Assembly (NCBI RefSeq): GCF_030506255.1
Contig: NZ_CP113431.1
Span: 1,488,001-1,552,000 of the forward strand
Direction: 5' to 3'
DNA: 64,000 nucleotides
Source: Nocardioides sp. Arc9.136
GTDB lineage: Bacteria > Actinomycetota > Actinomycetes > Propionibacteriales > Nocardioidaceae
The notes below the pieces were generated by a model. It saw only the letters and a program-made list of their open reading frames with translations. It ran no database searches and was not told the origin of the DNA. The translations under genes were made by a program, and so were the position numbers. Of this stretch, positions 1 to 13,827 are shown piece after piece; position 1 is the stretch's first letter; each line of letters opens with the position of its first letter.

Positions 1-2901
1 GACGTGCGCGACGCCCGGGCCCGGCTGCTCGCCGACGACCTGGTGACCGCGCGCACCGCGCTGGAGCAGGAGCTGGCCGACGAGTCGGTCCTGGTGCAGC
101 GTCGCGAGCAGGTCGAGGCGGCGATCGCGTCGGCCCGGGAGGCCGAGGCCGCCCTCGAGGCGGCGCTGCGCGAGGACCTGCCGGCCCTCGCTGCGGCCCA
201 GGAGACGTGGTTCGCCCTGTCTGGCCTGCGCGAGCGCCTGCGCGGGACCCAGTCCCTGGCCGCCGAGCGCAGGCGCAACGCCGCCGGCAGCGCCGGCACC
301 GAGCACCGCGGGGGGCGCGACCCCGCGGAGCTCGAGGCCGAGGCGGAGCGGATGCGCGAGAACGAGCAGCGCACCGCCGCCGAGGTCGACCGGCACCGCA
401 CCGCGCTCGAGGAGGCCGTCGCGGCCCGCCGGGCCGCCGAGGACGCCGCCGCGGAGGAGGACCGCCGCATCGCGGCCCTCCAGCGCGCGGCCGCGGACCG
501 CCGCGAGGGGCTCGCCCGGCTGCACGGCCAGGTCAACGCGCTGCGCTCGCGCGCCTCGGCCGCCGACGACGAGGTGGGTCGGCTCTCCCTCACCCGCGAG
601 GAGGCGCTGGCCCGCGCCGACCGGGCGCAGCGGGACTTCACCGCCCTGGAGACCCGGGTCGCCGGCCTCGACGCCGGGGAGGAGGGCCTCGACGCCGAGC
701 ACGAGGCGGCCACCTCGCTGCTCGACGACGTCGAGGAGCGGTTGGCCAAGGTCCGCGACGCGGCCCAGCAGGCCGACCGTGACCGCTCCGCGCTGGCGGC
801 CCGCAAGGACGCCCTCGAGCTCGGCCTGGACCGCAAGGACGGCGCCGGCGCGCTGCTGGGCGCCGCCGACGCCGTCCCCGGCCTGCTCGGGTCGGTCGCG
901 GCCCTGCTCACGGTCCGTGCGGGCTTCGAGACCGCCGTCGCCGCCGCCCTCGGGCAGGCCGCCGACGCGGTCGCCGTCGCCGACGCGGCGGCCGCGGTCG
1001 ACGCGATCGCCCACCTCAAGGGCGAGGACCTCGGCCGCGCCGGCCTCGTGCTGGGCGGCGCGGGGACCACCGGAGCGACCGACCGGCCGGCGCTGCCCGG
1101 CCACGCGACGTACGCCGTGGACGTGGTGCAGTGCCCCGAGGAGCTGCGACCGGCGCTGTCGCGCCTGCTCGACCGGGTGGCCGTCGTGGACGACCTCGAC
1201 ACCGCCCGGTACCTGGTGGGCGACCTGCCGGACCTGACCGCCGTCACCCGCGAGGGCGACGTGCTGGCCGCCCACTTCGCCGCGGGCGGGTCCACGAGCC
1301 GCCCCAGCCTCATCGAGGTGCAGGCCGCGGTCGACGAGGCCGCCGCGCAGCTGGCCGAGGTGACGGCGGCGGGGGAGCGGCTCTCCTTCGACATCTCCCG
1401 GCTCGAGGCCGAGCGGCTGGAGGCGCAGAAGCGCGCCGACGTGGCGATGGCCAAGCTGCACGAGTCGGACGCGACGCTGGCGGCAGTGGCCGAGGAGCTG
1501 GGGCAGTACGGCTCGCAGGCCCGCGCGGCCCGCGGCGAGGCCGAGCGCCTCGCGCAGGCCATCGCCAAGGCCCAGGAGGCCCGCGAGCAGGCGGTGGCGG
1601 GACTCGCCGACCTCGAGACGCGCCTGGCCACGGCCCAGGACGCTCCCGAGGAGGAGCCCGACACCGGTGACCGCGAGCGCCTGGTCGCCGCCGCCCGCGA
1701 CGCCCGCCAGGGCGAGATGGACGCCCGGCTCGCGCTGCGCACCTCCGAGGAGCGCGCCCGGGCGCTGCACGGGCGGGCCGACGGCCTGCTGCGCGCGGCG
1801 CGCGCGGAGCGCGAGGCGCGGGCGAAGGCGGCCGAGCGCCGCGAGCGGCTCATGCGCGAGGGGCGGGCCGCGGAGGCGGTCGGCACGGCCGTGGCGCACG
1901 TGCTCGTCCGGCTCGAGGTCTCGGTGACCCGCGCGGCCGAGGCACGGACCGCCGTCGAGCAGGCCAGGGCGGGGCGCGAGCAGCAGCTGCGCGACGTGCG
2001 GGCCCGGCTGCGCGACCTCGCCCGCGAGCACGACGAGCTCGTCAGCTCCGCCCACCGCGACGAGCTGGCCCGCGCGCAGCAGCAGATGCGGATCGAGCAG
2101 CTCGAGCAGCGCGCCGTCGAGGAGCTCGGCCTCGCGCCCGACGCACTGGTCGGCGACTACGGGCCCGACCAGCCGGTGCCGGTCGCACCTGCCGCCGACG
2201 CGGCCGAGGACGACCCAGCCCCCGAGCCTGCGCCGTACGTCCGCGCCGAGCAGGAGAAGCGGCTGCGCGCCGCCGAGCGCGCCCTGTCGATGCTGGGCCG
2301 GGTCAACCCGCTGGCGCTCGAGGAGTTCTCGGCGATGGAGGAGCGGCACAAGTTCCTCACCGAGCAGCTCGAGGACCTCCGCAAGACCCGCAAGGACCTC
2401 CTCGACATCGTCCGCGAGGTCGACACCCGCGTCGAGCAGGTCTTCACCGAGGCGTACGCCGACGTGGAGCGGGCCTTCGACGCGACGTTCGCGCGGCTCT
2501 TCCCCGGGGGCGAGGGACGCCTGGTGCTCACCGACCCGGGCAGCATGCTGACCACCGGCATCGAGGTCGAGGCCCGCCCCGCCGGCAAGAAGGTCAAGCG
2601 GCTCTCGCTGCTCTCCGGCGGCGAGCGCTCCCTGGTGGCGGTCTGCTTCCTGGTCTCGCTCTTCAAGGCCCGGCCCTCGCCGTTCTACATCCTCGACGAG
2701 GTCGAGGCGGCGCTCGACGACACCAACCTCGGGCGGCTGCTCGAGATCTACGAGGAGCTGCGGGAGAACTCCCAGCTGCTCGTCATCACCCACCAGAAGC
2801 GGACGATGGAGGTCGGGGACGCGTTGTACGGCGTGACCATGCGAGGGGACGGCGTCTCGGCCGTCATCAGCCAGCGGCTGCGGGAGCCGGAGCCGGCATG
2901 A
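1..2901 (+). CDS. smc: Chromosome partition protein SMC, 5' end cut by window edge
   Basis: SMC is the ATPase of the SMC-ScpAB condensin that compacts and helps segregate the nucleoid. The frame is already open at base 1 and no N-terminal Walker A head is present, so roughly 200 residues are missing relative to the usual 1,150-1,200. The visible protein runs as coiled coil (to about residue 270), Gly/Ala-rich hinge (about 275-410), returning coiled coil (to about 770) and C-terminal ATPase head. The head has the ABC signature LLSGGE near residue 870 and Walker B LDEVEAALDD near 897-906. The stop overlaps the next ATG (ATGA), so it is probably cotranscribed and coupled with the thioesterase gene. 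Lying just upstream of ftsY is the usual actinobacterial arrangement. Confidence 0.97.
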   Translation, partial: DVRDARARLLADDLVTARTALEQELADESVLVQRREQVEAAIASAREAEAALEAALREDLPALAAAQETWFALSGLRERLRGTQSLAAERRRNAAGSAGTEHRGGRDPAELEAEAERMRENEQRTAAEVDRHRTALEEAVAARRAAEDAAAEEDRRIAALQRAAADRREGLARLHGQVNALRSRASAADDEVGRLSLTREEALARADRAQRDFTALETRVAGLDAGEEGLDAEHEAATSLLDDVEERLAKVRDAAQQADRDRSALAARKDALELGLDRKDGAGALLGAADAVPGLLGSVAALLTVRAGFETAVAAALGQAADAVAVADAAAAVDAIAHLKGEDLGRAGLVLGGAGTTGATDRPALPGHATYAVDVVQCPEELRPALSRLLDRVAVVDDLDTARYLVGDLPDLTAVTREGDVLAAHFAAGGSTSRPSLIEVQAAVDEAAAQLAEVTAAGERLSFDISRLEAERLEAQKRADVAMAKLHESDATLAAVAEELGQYGSQARAARGEAERLAQAIAKAQEAREQAVAGLADLETRLATAQDAPEEEPDTGDRERLVAAARDARQGEMDARLALRTSEERARALHGRADGLLRAARAEREARAKAAERRERLMREGRAAEAVGTAVAHVLVRLEVSVTRAAEARTAVEQARAGREQQLRDVRARLRDLAREHDELVSSAHRDELARAQQQMRIEQLEQRAVEELGLAPDALVGDYGPDQPVPVAPAADAAEDDPAPEPAPYVRAEQEKRLRAAERALSMLGRVNPLALEEFSAMEERHKFLTEQLEDLRKTRKDLLDIVREVDTRVEQVFTEAYADVERAFDATFARLFPGGEGRLVLTDPGSMLTTGIEVEARPAGKKVKRLSLLSGGERSLVAVCFLVSLFKARPSPFYILDEVEAALDDTNLGRLLEIYEELRENSQLLVITHQKRTMEVGDALYGVTMRGDGVSAVISQRLREPEPA

Positions 2902-3338
2902 GCGACCGCACCCGCCCCATGCGCGCCGACTACGTCGCGTGGCGCACGATCACGACCCGGTGGCGCGACGACGACGCCTACGGGCACCTCAACAACGCGA
3001 CGTACTACGAGATGTTCGACACCGCGGTGAACGCCCACCTCTACGAGGCGACCGGCGTCGACATCCGCAGGCTGCCGCAGATCGGCATCGTCGCCGAGAC
3101 CGGGTGCCGGTACTTCCGCGAGATCGGCTTCCCCGCACCGGTCGAGGCGGGCCTGGTCTGCGAGAAGGTCGGCACCTCCTCGGTCGTCTACCGGATCGGG
3201 CTGTTCCAGGGCGACGGCGAGGAGGCCGCCGCCGAGGGCCGGTTCGTGCACGTCTACGTCGACGACACCGATCCCGCGCGGCCGGTCACCCCGGTGCCCG
3301 ACGTGATCCGCGCCGCCGTCGCCCCGCTCCTGCGCTGA
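2898..3338 (+). CDS. Acyl-CoA thioesterase, 4HBT hotdog fold
   Basis: A 146-residue single-domain hotdog protein of the 4-hydroxybenzoyl-CoA thioesterase type, expected to hydrolyse a thioester of CoA in the cytosol; the substrate cannot be read from sequence. The diagnostic N-terminal motif RWRDDDAYGHLNNATYY (residues 21-37) carries the Asp and the GHxNN helix start that bind and activate the thioester. The length is normal for a one-domain member. Its ATG overlaps the smc stop by four bases, so it depends on smc transcription, although no functional link to SMC is known. The family call is strong and the physiological role is open. Confidence 0.85.
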   Translation: MSDRTRPMRADYVAWRTITTRWRDDDAYGHLNNATYYEMFDTAVNAHLYEATGVDIRRLPQIGIVAETGCRYFREIGFPAPVEAGLVCEKVGTSSVVYRIGLFQGDGEEAAAEGRFVHVYVDDTDPARPVTPVPDVIRAAVAPLLR

Positions 3339-3368
3339 CCCGGTGGGTTGCCCCGTGCGCCCCAGGGG

Positions 3369-3374
3369 TAACAC
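3369..3374 (+). promoter_or_regulatory. -10-like TAACAC before the small membrane protein gene
   Basis: TAACAC ends six bases before the GTG at 3381, so transcription would begin at or near the start codon. A GAGGA also lies directly against the GTG, but one to two bases is too close to act as a Shine-Dalgarno sequence. Confidence 0.35.
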
Positions 3375-3380
3375 TGAGGA

Positions 3381-3575
3381 GTGCTGACGATCTCCCTGGT
3401 GATGCTGTTCATCGTTCTCGTGGCGGGGCTCGTGGTGACGTACGTCGCGTTCCCCCACCGCGGCCAGCAGGTGCCGCAGGCGCCCTGGCTCGGCGAGGCC
3501 ATGGAGCGCGTGGCCGAGCGTGCCCCGGTGCTCGACCCCGAGGCCGACGAGGCCGCCGGCGCCCGCCGCCACTGA
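3381..3575 (+). CDS. Small single-pass membrane protein, unknown function
   Basis: A 64-residue protein. Residues 2-24 are a hydrophobic helix (MLTISLVMLFIVLVAGLVV) followed by a short polar, acidic tail, so it should sit in the membrane with a cytoplasmic tail of about 40 residues. I do not recognise a family. The GTG at 3381 is supported by the preceding -10-like hexamer and by the helix starting immediately; an in-frame ATG at 3399 would remove part of the helix. It sits between the thioesterase gene and ftsY on the same strand. Small proteins of this kind are easily missed; codon-position GC and conservation would settle whether it is real. Confidence 0.6.
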   Translation: MLTISLVMLFIVLVAGLVVTYVAFPHRGQQVPQAPWLGEAMERVAERAPVLDPEADEAAGARRH

Positions 3576-3625
3576 CCCGCGGCACGCGTTTCGGGGGCTC
3601 CCGCCCCGGATGATTGGATGACGCC

Positions 3626-4804
3626 ATGGAAGCCGTCTCCGCCCTGATCCTCATCGTCGCGCTCGTGGGCCTCGGCCTCGTCGCGGCCGTCACCGGGCTC
3701 ATCGTCGGGCGGCGGCGGACGCCGAAGCCGCTGCCGAACACCCACACCGACGTCATCGTCCGGCCGCCGTCGGAGGCGCCCGAGGACGAGGCGGCGGTCG
3801 AGCTCAGCTCGCCGCCGGCGACCCTCGAGCCGGAGGTCGAGGCCGAGGTCGCGCCGGTCGACGAGGCGCCCGTCCTGGAGCGACCCGAGGGCACGGCCAG
3901 CCGCCTGGTGCGGCTGCGCCAGCGCCTGGCCGGCTCCCAGGGCTCCCTGGGCCGCGGGCTGCTCGCCCTGCTGAGCCGCGACCGGCTCGACGAGGACACC
4001 TGGGAGTCGATCGAGGACACCCTGCTCACCGCCGACATCGGCGTCGCGCCCACCCAGGAGCTGGTCGACCGGCTGCGCACCCGGATGCGGGTCGAGGGCG
4101 GCACCGGCGCCGACGCCCGGACCGTCCTGCGCGAGGAGCTGCTCACGCTGGTCGACCCCTCGATGGACCGCCGGCTCCAGGTCAGCGGCGAGGACGGCCG
4201 GCCCGGCGTGGTGCTGGTCGTGGGCGTGAACGGCGCCGGCAAGACCACCACCGTCGGCAAGATCTCCCGGATCCTGGTCGCCGAGGACCGCAGCGTCGTC
4301 CTCGGGGCGGCCGACACGTTCCGTGCGGCTGCGGTCGAGCAGCTCGCGACCTGGGGCGAGCGGGTCGGCGTCGAGGTCGTCCGCGGCCCGGAGGGCACCG
4401 ACCCCGCCAGCGTCGCCTTCGAGGCGGTCAAGGAGGGCGTGGACCGCGGCATCGACACCGTCATCGTGGACACCGCCGGCCGCCTGCAGAACAAGGCCGG
4501 CCTGATGGACGAGCTCGGCAAGGTCAAGCGCGTCATCGAGAAGCAGGCACCGGTCACCGAGGTGCTGCTCGTCCTCGACGCCACGACCGGGCAGAACGGC
4601 ATGATCCAGGCCCGCGTCTTCAGCGAGGTCGTCGACGTGACCGGCATCGTGCTCACCAAGCTCGACGGGTCCGCCAAGGGCGGCATCGTGGTCGCGGTCC
4701 AGCGCGAGCTCGGCGTACCGGTCAAGCTGGTCGGCCTCGGCGAGGGCGCCGACGACCTGGCGCCGTTCGACGCCGGCGCGTTCGTCGACGCACTGCTCGG
4801 CTGA
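3626..4804 (+). CDS. ftsY: Signal recognition particle receptor FtsY
   Basis: SRP receptor GTPase that docks the ribosome-SRP complex at the membrane; partner of Ffh encoded at 11881. The 392-residue protein begins with a membrane anchor (residues 4-28), followed by an acidic, Pro/Glu-rich linker to about residue 90 and then the N and G domains. GTPase motifs are clear: GVNGAGKTTTVGKI (P-loop), DTFRAAAVEQL, DTAGRLQNK, TKLDGSAKGG and the C-terminal GLGEGADDL. I chose the ATG at 3626, which puts the anchor at the N-terminus; an in-frame TTG at 3614 would add only four residues. A hairpin follows the stop. Confidence 0.96.
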   Translation: MEAVSALILIVALVGLGLVAAVTGLIVGRRRTPKPLPNTHTDVIVRPPSEAPEDEAAVELSSPPATLEPEVEAEVAPVDEAPVLERPEGTASRLVRLRQRLAGSQGSLGRGLLALLSRDRLDEDTWESIEDTLLTADIGVAPTQELVDRLRTRMRVEGGTGADARTVLREELLTLVDPSMDRRLQVSGEDGRPGVVLVVGVNGAGKTTTVGKISRILVAEDRSVVLGAADTFRAAAVEQLATWGERVGVEVVRGPEGTDPASVAFEAVKEGVDRGIDTVIVDTAGRLQNKAGLMDELGKVKRVIEKQAPVTEVLLVLDATTGQNGMIQARVFSEVVDVTGIVLTKLDGSAKGGIVVAVQRELGVPVKLVGLGEGADDLAPFDAGAFVDALLG

Positions 4805-4814
4805 AGCGCCTGGC

Positions 4815-4846
4815 GACCGGGCCGGGCAAACGCGGCACGCCCGGTC
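4815..4846 (+). terminator. Hairpin after ftsY
   Basis: Perfect 8-bp inverted repeat GACCGGGC/GCCCGGTC enclosing 16 bases, ten bases after the ftsY stop. There is no T-tract, as is common in actinobacteria, so it may be a terminator or an mRNA 3'-end stabiliser. Confidence 0.5.
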
Positions 4847-4847
4847 C

Positions 4848-7081
<2,234 letters not shown>

Positions 7082-7136
7082 CCTCTCGCGCCCCCGCCCC
7101 TCCCGGCACGGTCCTCTCCGCCGGCCCCAGGACGCC

Positions 7137-9350
7137 GTGACCGCCGCCGACCGTGCCGCCCGCACCGCCGACGCCGACGCGCTGTGCGTCAAGGCCTACG
7201 ACGGCGTCGGCGGTCCCGATGCGGGGATGGCGCTCGTCGCCGTCGGTGGGTACGGCCGCTCCGAGCTGGCGCCCCACTCCGACCTCGACGTGGTCCTGGT
7301 CCACGACGAGGGGGTCGACCCCGGCGAGGTGGCCGAGCAGCTCTGGTACCCCCTGTGGGACTCCGGGGCCCGCGTGGACCACTCGGTGCGGGCGCTGCCG
7401 GAGATGGTCACCGCGGCCGAGGCCGACCTCAAGGTCGCGCTCGGCCTGCTCGACGTGCGCCACCTCGCGGGCGACCCCGGGCTGTCGCTGCGCCTGCGGA
7501 CCACGATGCTCGCCCAGTGGCGCCGCGGTGCCCGGGAACGGCTGCCGGAGGTGCAGCGGCTGGTCCGCGCGCGCCACGACCTGGTCGGCGAGCTCGCCCA
7601 CGTCTCGGTGCCGGACCTGAAGGAGGCCGAGGGCGGGATCCGCGACGCCACCGTGCTGCGAGCGCTGGTGGCCACCTGGCTGGTCGACGTCCCCCACGTC
7701 GAGCTCGAGCGGGTCCGGCTGGCGCTGCTCGACGTCCGCGACCTCGTCCACGACGTCGCCGGGCGGCCCAGCGACCGGGTGGTCCCGGAGATGTGGGCCG
7801 AGCTGGCCACCCGCCTCGAGCTGCCCGACGCCCGCGCCGCGCAGGTGCACGTCCGCGAGCTCGGCCGGCGGATCACCCACCTGTCCCGGCTGACCTGGCG
7901 CCGCGTCGAGGACTACCTGGCCCGCCCCGCCGCGGTCGGCGCGCGCCGACCGGCCCTGACCCCGCTGGCCGAGGGGGTCGCGATGGCCGGGCGCGAGGTG
8001 GTGCTGGACGGCCGGGCGCGACCGGCCCAGGACCCCGTGCTGCTGCTGCGCGCGGCCGCGCACGCCGCCGAGCGCGACGTCGTCCTCGCACCGCCGACCG
8101 CCGCCCGCCTGGCGCGGGAGTGCGCGCCGCTGCCCGACCCGTGGCCCGCCGAGGCCCGCCAGCTGCTGGTGCGGATGCTCGCCTCCGGGCGCGGGCTGCT
8201 CGACACCTGGGAGACGCTGGAGGAGACCGGCGCGCTGGGGGCGGTCCTGCCGGAGTGGGACCGCATCCGGCTGCTCCCGCACGCCTCCGCGATCCACCGC
8301 TACACCGTCGACCGGCACGTGGTCGAGACCTGCGTGGAGGCCTCCGGCCTGATCCGGTCGGTGGCCCGCCCCGACGTGCTGATGGTCGCCGCGCTGCTGC
8401 ACGACATCGGCAAGGGCAGCCTGACCGAGCACAGCGTGGCCGGCGAGCCGATCGCCCGGGACATCGCGCGGCGGATGGGGTTCGACGAGGCCGCCGTGGA
8501 CCTGGTCGGCACGCTCGTGCGCTGGCACCTGCTGCTCGCCGAGACCGCCACGACCCGCGACCCCGACGACCCCGCGACGGTCGAGCTGGTCACCTCCCGG
8601 GTCGGGTCGGTCGAGGCGCTGTCGCTGCTGACCGCGCTCACCGAGGCCGACGCCAAGGCGACGTCCCCCAAGGCCTGGTCGTCCTGGCGCGCCGGCCTGG
8701 TGCTCGACCTGGCGCGCCGCGCCCGGGCCGCCCTGGACAGCGGGTCGGCGCCGCCGCCCGTCGTCGCCGACGAGGTCCCCGTGCCGGAGGAGGTGCGCCG
8801 CGGCGGGATCTCCGTCGAGGTCGAGGAGCTGGCCGACGGCTCGCGGGTCACGGTGGTCGCACCCGACCGGGTGGGCCTCCTCGCCGACCTCGCCGGTGTC
8901 CTCGCCCTGCAGCGCCTGCCCGTGCGCGCCGCCCGCGCCTGGTCCCAGGACCAGCACGCGGTCAGCATCTGGGAGGTCGGCGCGCAGGGGCTGGACCCCG
9001 CCGTCCTCCGCACCCGGTACGACGCCGTCCGCTCGGGCTCGGTCGACGCCGCCGCCCGGCTGCGGCCGGCCGGCCCGGACGTGCTGGCGCCGACCGTCGC
9101 CGTGCGCCCCGAGGCCTCCGAGCAGTCGACCGTCCTGGAGGTCCGGGCGACCGACCGGCCCGGCGTCGTGCACTTGGTCTGCGCGGCGCTGGCGCGGCTG
9201 GGGGTGGCGGTGCGATCGGCGCACGTCGACACCCTGGGGCCGCAGGCGGTCGACGTCTTCTACGTCCAGGAGGTCGACGCCGGGCCGCTGCCGGACGGCC
9301 GCGCGGCCGAGGCGGCCCACGCCGTCCGGGCGGCGCTGTCGGGGGAGTAG
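7137..9350 (+). CDS. glnD: PII nucleotidyltransferase/hydrolase GlnD
   Basis: Bifunctional enzyme that adds a nucleotide to Tyr51 of PII (AMP in studied actinobacteria) and removes it again. Order of domains in the 737 residues: nucleotidyltransferase with GGYGRSELAPHSDLDVV (about 36-52), GlnD helical region, HD hydrolase domain with LLHDIGKGS (about 420-428), and two C-terminal ACT domains (about 565-640 and 660-735) that sense glutamine. It is shorter at the N-terminus than the roughly 800-890 residues of the proteobacterial enzyme. The GTG at 7137 is the first start available in frame after glnB. No good Shine-Dalgarno is visible, so the start is moderately certain. Confidence 0.92.
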   Translation: MTAADRAARTADADALCVKAYDGVGGPDAGMALVAVGGYGRSELAPHSDLDVVLVHDEGVDPGEVAEQLWYPLWDSGARVDHSVRALPEMVTAAEADLKVALGLLDVRHLAGDPGLSLRLRTTMLAQWRRGARERLPEVQRLVRARHDLVGELAHVSVPDLKEAEGGIRDATVLRALVATWLVDVPHVELERVRLALLDVRDLVHDVAGRPSDRVVPEMWAELATRLELPDARAAQVHVRELGRRITHLSRLTWRRVEDYLARPAAVGARRPALTPLAEGVAMAGREVVLDGRARPAQDPVLLLRAAAHAAERDVVLAPPTAARLARECAPLPDPWPAEARQLLVRMLASGRGLLDTWETLEETGALGAVLPEWDRIRLLPHASAIHRYTVDRHVVETCVEASGLIRSVARPDVLMVAALLHDIGKGSLTEHSVAGEPIARDIARRMGFDEAAVDLVGTLVRWHLLLAETATTRDPDDPATVELVTSRVGSVEALSLLTALTEADAKATSPKAWSSWRAGLVLDLARRARAALDSGSAPPPVVADEVPVPEEVRRGGISVEVEELADGSRVTVVAPDRVGLLADLAGVLALQRLPVRAARAWSQDQHAVSIWEVGAQGLDPAVLRTRYDAVRSGSVDAAARLRPAGPDVLAPTVAVRPEASEQSTVLEVRATDRPGVVHLVCAALARLGVAVRSAHVDTLGPQAVDVFYVQEVDAGPLPDGRAAEAAHAVRAALSGE

Positions 9351-9378
9351 CTGCCCCGCGGCCGACCGACCGCGACGG

Positions 9379-9557
9379 TCAGCAGCAGCGCGACTGGGGG
9401 TTGTGCTCGCGGAGGTCCGAGCGGTGCCGTTCGTACTCGCGACGTGTCATCGGCCGGACGCCGTCGCGCTCGCACCGCGCCAGGTAGGCCTCCCACCGGG
9501 ACTCGCCGGTGACCTCCCTGAGGTACCACCGGACCCCGCCGAGGACGCCTCGCCCCG

Positions 9558-9561
<4 letters not shown>
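9379..9561 (-). CDS. YbdD/YjiX family small protein
   Basis: A 60-residue protein of the YbdD/YjiX (DUF466) family, which accompanies CstA-type peptide/pyruvate transporters in many bacteria and is needed for their activity in Escherichia coli. Family features seen here are WYLREVTGESRWEAYLARC in the first half, RPMTRREYERHR in the middle and the terminal Cys-Cys pair. Its ATG overlaps the cstA stop (ATGA on the minus strand), so the two are translated together. It converges on glnD with 28 bases between the stops. Confidence 0.88.
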
Positions 9562-11750
<2,189 letters not shown>

Positions 11751-11825
11751 GGGGGTGCTCCTGTCCCGAGTGACTGCGCTCACCCTCGCACGCCGAGCGG
11801 GCGGAGGGTAGCCACGGCACCCGGT

Positions 11826-11831
11826 TAGGAT
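11826..11831 (+). promoter_or_regulatory. -10-like TAGGAT upstream of ffh
   Basis: TAGGAT would give a start of transcription near 11838 and a leader of about 43 bases ending in AGGA five bases before the ffh GTG. No clear -35 hexamer is seen. Confidence 0.4.
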
Positions 11832-11880
11832 TTGGGTGTCCGACCACCCGTCGTACCCGTCACCGATCGTCAGGATTCAC

Positions 11881-13449
11881 GTGTTCGCCACCCTCTCCGA
11901 CCGGCTCGCCGACACCTTCAAGAACCTCCGGGGCAAGGGTCGGCTCTCCGAGGCCGACATCGACGCCACCGCCCGCGAGATCCGGATCGCCCTGCTCGAG
12001 GCGGACGTCGCGCTCCCGGTCGTCAAGGAGTTCGTGGCCGCGGTCAAGGACCGCGCCCGCGGCGAGGAGGTCAGCCAGGCGCTGAACCCCGCCCAGCAGA
12101 TCGTCAAGATCGTCAACGAGGAGCTCGTGACGATCCTCGGCGGTGAGACGCGCCGCCTGCGGTACGCCAAGAGCGGCCCGACCGTGATCATGCTCGCCGG
12201 CCTCCAGGGCGCCGGCAAGACGACCCTGGCCGCGAAGCTCGCGCTCTGGCTCAAGGAGCAGGGCAAGACCCCGCTCCTCGTGGCCTGCGACCTGCAGCGC
12301 CCCAACGCCGTGCGCCAGCTCGAGGTCAACGGCGAGCGGGTCGGCGTCCCGGTGTTCGCGCCGGAGCCCGGCAACGGCGTGGGCGACCCCGTCGCGGTGG
12401 CCCGCGCGTCGATCGAGGAGGCCAAGCGCCGCCTGCACGACGTCGTCATCGTCGACACCGCCGGCCGCCTCGGCCTCGACGCCGAGCTGATGCAGCAGGC
12501 CTCCGACATCCGCGACGCGGTCTCGCCCGACGAGGTCCTCTTCGTCGTCGACGCGATGATCGGCCAGGACGCCGTCTCCACCGCCCAGGCCTTCCTCGAC
12601 GGCGTCGGGTACGACGGCGTCGTCCTCACCAAGCTCGACGGCGACGCCCGCGGTGGCGCGGCGCTGTCGATCGCCTCGATCACCGGCAAGCCGGTCATGT
12701 TCGCCTCCAACGGCGAGAAGATGACCGACTTCGACCTGTTCCACCCCGACCGCATGGCCTCGCGCATCCTCGACATGGGTGACGTGATGACCCTGATCGA
12801 GCAGGCCGAGAAGGCCTTCGACTCCGAGCAGGCCATGAAGGCGGCCGCGAAGCTCAGCGGCCAGGGCGGCGAGTTCACCCTCGACGACTTCCTCGAGCAG
12901 ATGCAGCAGGTCCGCAAGCTCGGCTCGATGTCGAAGATCATGGGGATGCTCCCCGGGATGGGCCAGTTCCGCGAGCAGCTGGAGAACTTCGACGAGCGCG
13001 AGATCGACCGGATCCAGGCGATCATCCAGTCGATGACGCCGGCCGAGCGGGCCAACCCCAAGATCATCGACGGCTCGCGCCGGGCGCGCATCGCGAAGGG
13101 GTCGGGCCGCCAGGTCTCCGACGTCAACCAGCTCGTCGACCGGTTCTTCGAGGCGCGCAAGATGATGATGCAGATGGCGCGCGGCGGCGGGATCCCCGGC
13201 ATGCCGGGCATGCCCGGCATGGGCGGTCCCAAGAAGGGCAAGGCCAAGCCGCAGCAGAAGAAGGGCAAGGGCGCCAAGCGGTCCGGCAACCCGGCGAAGG
13301 CCGCCCAGCAGGCGGCCGCCGAGAAGGAGAAGGCAGCCGCCGCCGCGGCCGCCAACCCCTTCGGCACCCCCGGCGGTGCGGACGTGGACTACGAGCAGGC
13401 CGCTGCCGCCCTCGACCTGCCGAAGGACTTCTCGAAGTTCCTCAAGTGA
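11881..13449 (+). CDS. ffh: Signal recognition particle protein Ffh
   Basis: GTPase subunit of SRP that binds signal sequences emerging from the ribosome and hands them to FtsY. The 522 residues hold the N domain (1-90), the G domain with GLQGAGKTTLAAKLA (about 104-118), DTAGRLGLD and TKLDGDARGG, and the Met-rich M domain (about 310-435) with GSMSKIMGMLPGMG. A GM-rich then Lys/Ala-rich tail of about 85 residues follows, a common high-GC extension. I place the start at GTG 11881 (AGGA five bases upstream, normal N domain start MFATLSDRL) rather than the in-frame GTG at 11836. The stop overlaps the next start (GTGA). Confidence 0.96.
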   Translation: MFATLSDRLADTFKNLRGKGRLSEADIDATAREIRIALLEADVALPVVKEFVAAVKDRARGEEVSQALNPAQQIVKIVNEELVTILGGETRRLRYAKSGPTVIMLAGLQGAGKTTLAAKLALWLKEQGKTPLLVACDLQRPNAVRQLEVNGERVGVPVFAPEPGNGVGDPVAVARASIEEAKRRLHDVVIVDTAGRLGLDAELMQQASDIRDAVSPDEVLFVVDAMIGQDAVSTAQAFLDGVGYDGVVLTKLDGDARGGAALSIASITGKPVMFASNGEKMTDFDLFHPDRMASRILDMGDVMTLIEQAEKAFDSEQAMKAAAKLSGQGGEFTLDDFLEQMQQVRKLGSMSKIMGMLPGMGQFREQLENFDEREIDRIQAIIQSMTPAERANPKIIDGSRRARIAKGSGRQVSDVNQLVDRFFEARKMMMQMARGGGIPGMPGMPGMGGPKKGKAKPQQKKGKGAKRSGNPAKAAQQAAAEKEKAAAAAAANPFGTPGGADVDYEQAAAALDLPKDFSKFLK

Positions 13450-13817
13450 CCACCACGCTGGTGGTCGACGGCGCCAACGTGGTGGGCAGCCGCCCGGACG
13501 GCTGGTGGAAGGACCGGGCGGGTGCCGCCCGCCGGCTGCACGAGCAGCTGCTGGTGGGGGACACGCCCCAGGACGTGGTCGTCCTCGTGCTGGAGGGGGC
13601 GGCCAAGGGCGGCGTCCGGCCCGGGCGCGACCAGCACGTGCGCACCGTGCACGCGAAGGGCGCCGGCGACGAGACGATCGTCGCCGAGGCCCGGGCGGCG
13701 GCCGGACGGGGCGAGCGGGTCACGGTGGTGACCGCCGACCGGATGCTGCAGGCGCGGGTCGAGGGCGTCGGCGCCCTCGCCGTCGGGCCCTCCTGGCTCC
13801 TCGACCTCATCGGCTGA
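13446..13817 (+). CDS. NYN/PIN-like domain protein (YacP-type nuclease fold)
   Basis: A 123-residue protein opening with TLVVDGANVVGSRPDGWW, the first strand and acidic site of the NYN branch of PIN-like nucleases. It also contains DETIVAEARAA and VTVVTADRMLQARV, where the conserved acidic residues (D8, D76/E77, D97) can build a metal site. It may act on RNA, as YacP/Rae1-like proteins do at the ribosome, but the substrate is unknown. Its GTG overlaps the ffh stop, so it is expressed with the SRP protein. Confidence 0.8.
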   Translation: MTTTLVVDGANVVGSRPDGWWKDRAGAARRLHEQLLVGDTPQDVVVLVLEGAAKGGVRPGRDQHVRTVHAKGAGDETIVAEARAAAGRGERVTVVTADRMLQARVEGVGALAVGPSWLLDLIG

Positions 13818-13827
13818 GCCGGCCCGC

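Noticed and set aside
11836..11880. GTG at 11836 as the ffh start
   Set aside because: It would add 15 residues not found in Ffh and lies only four bases after the -10-like hexamer; GTG 11881 has a ribosome site and gives the normal N-terminus.
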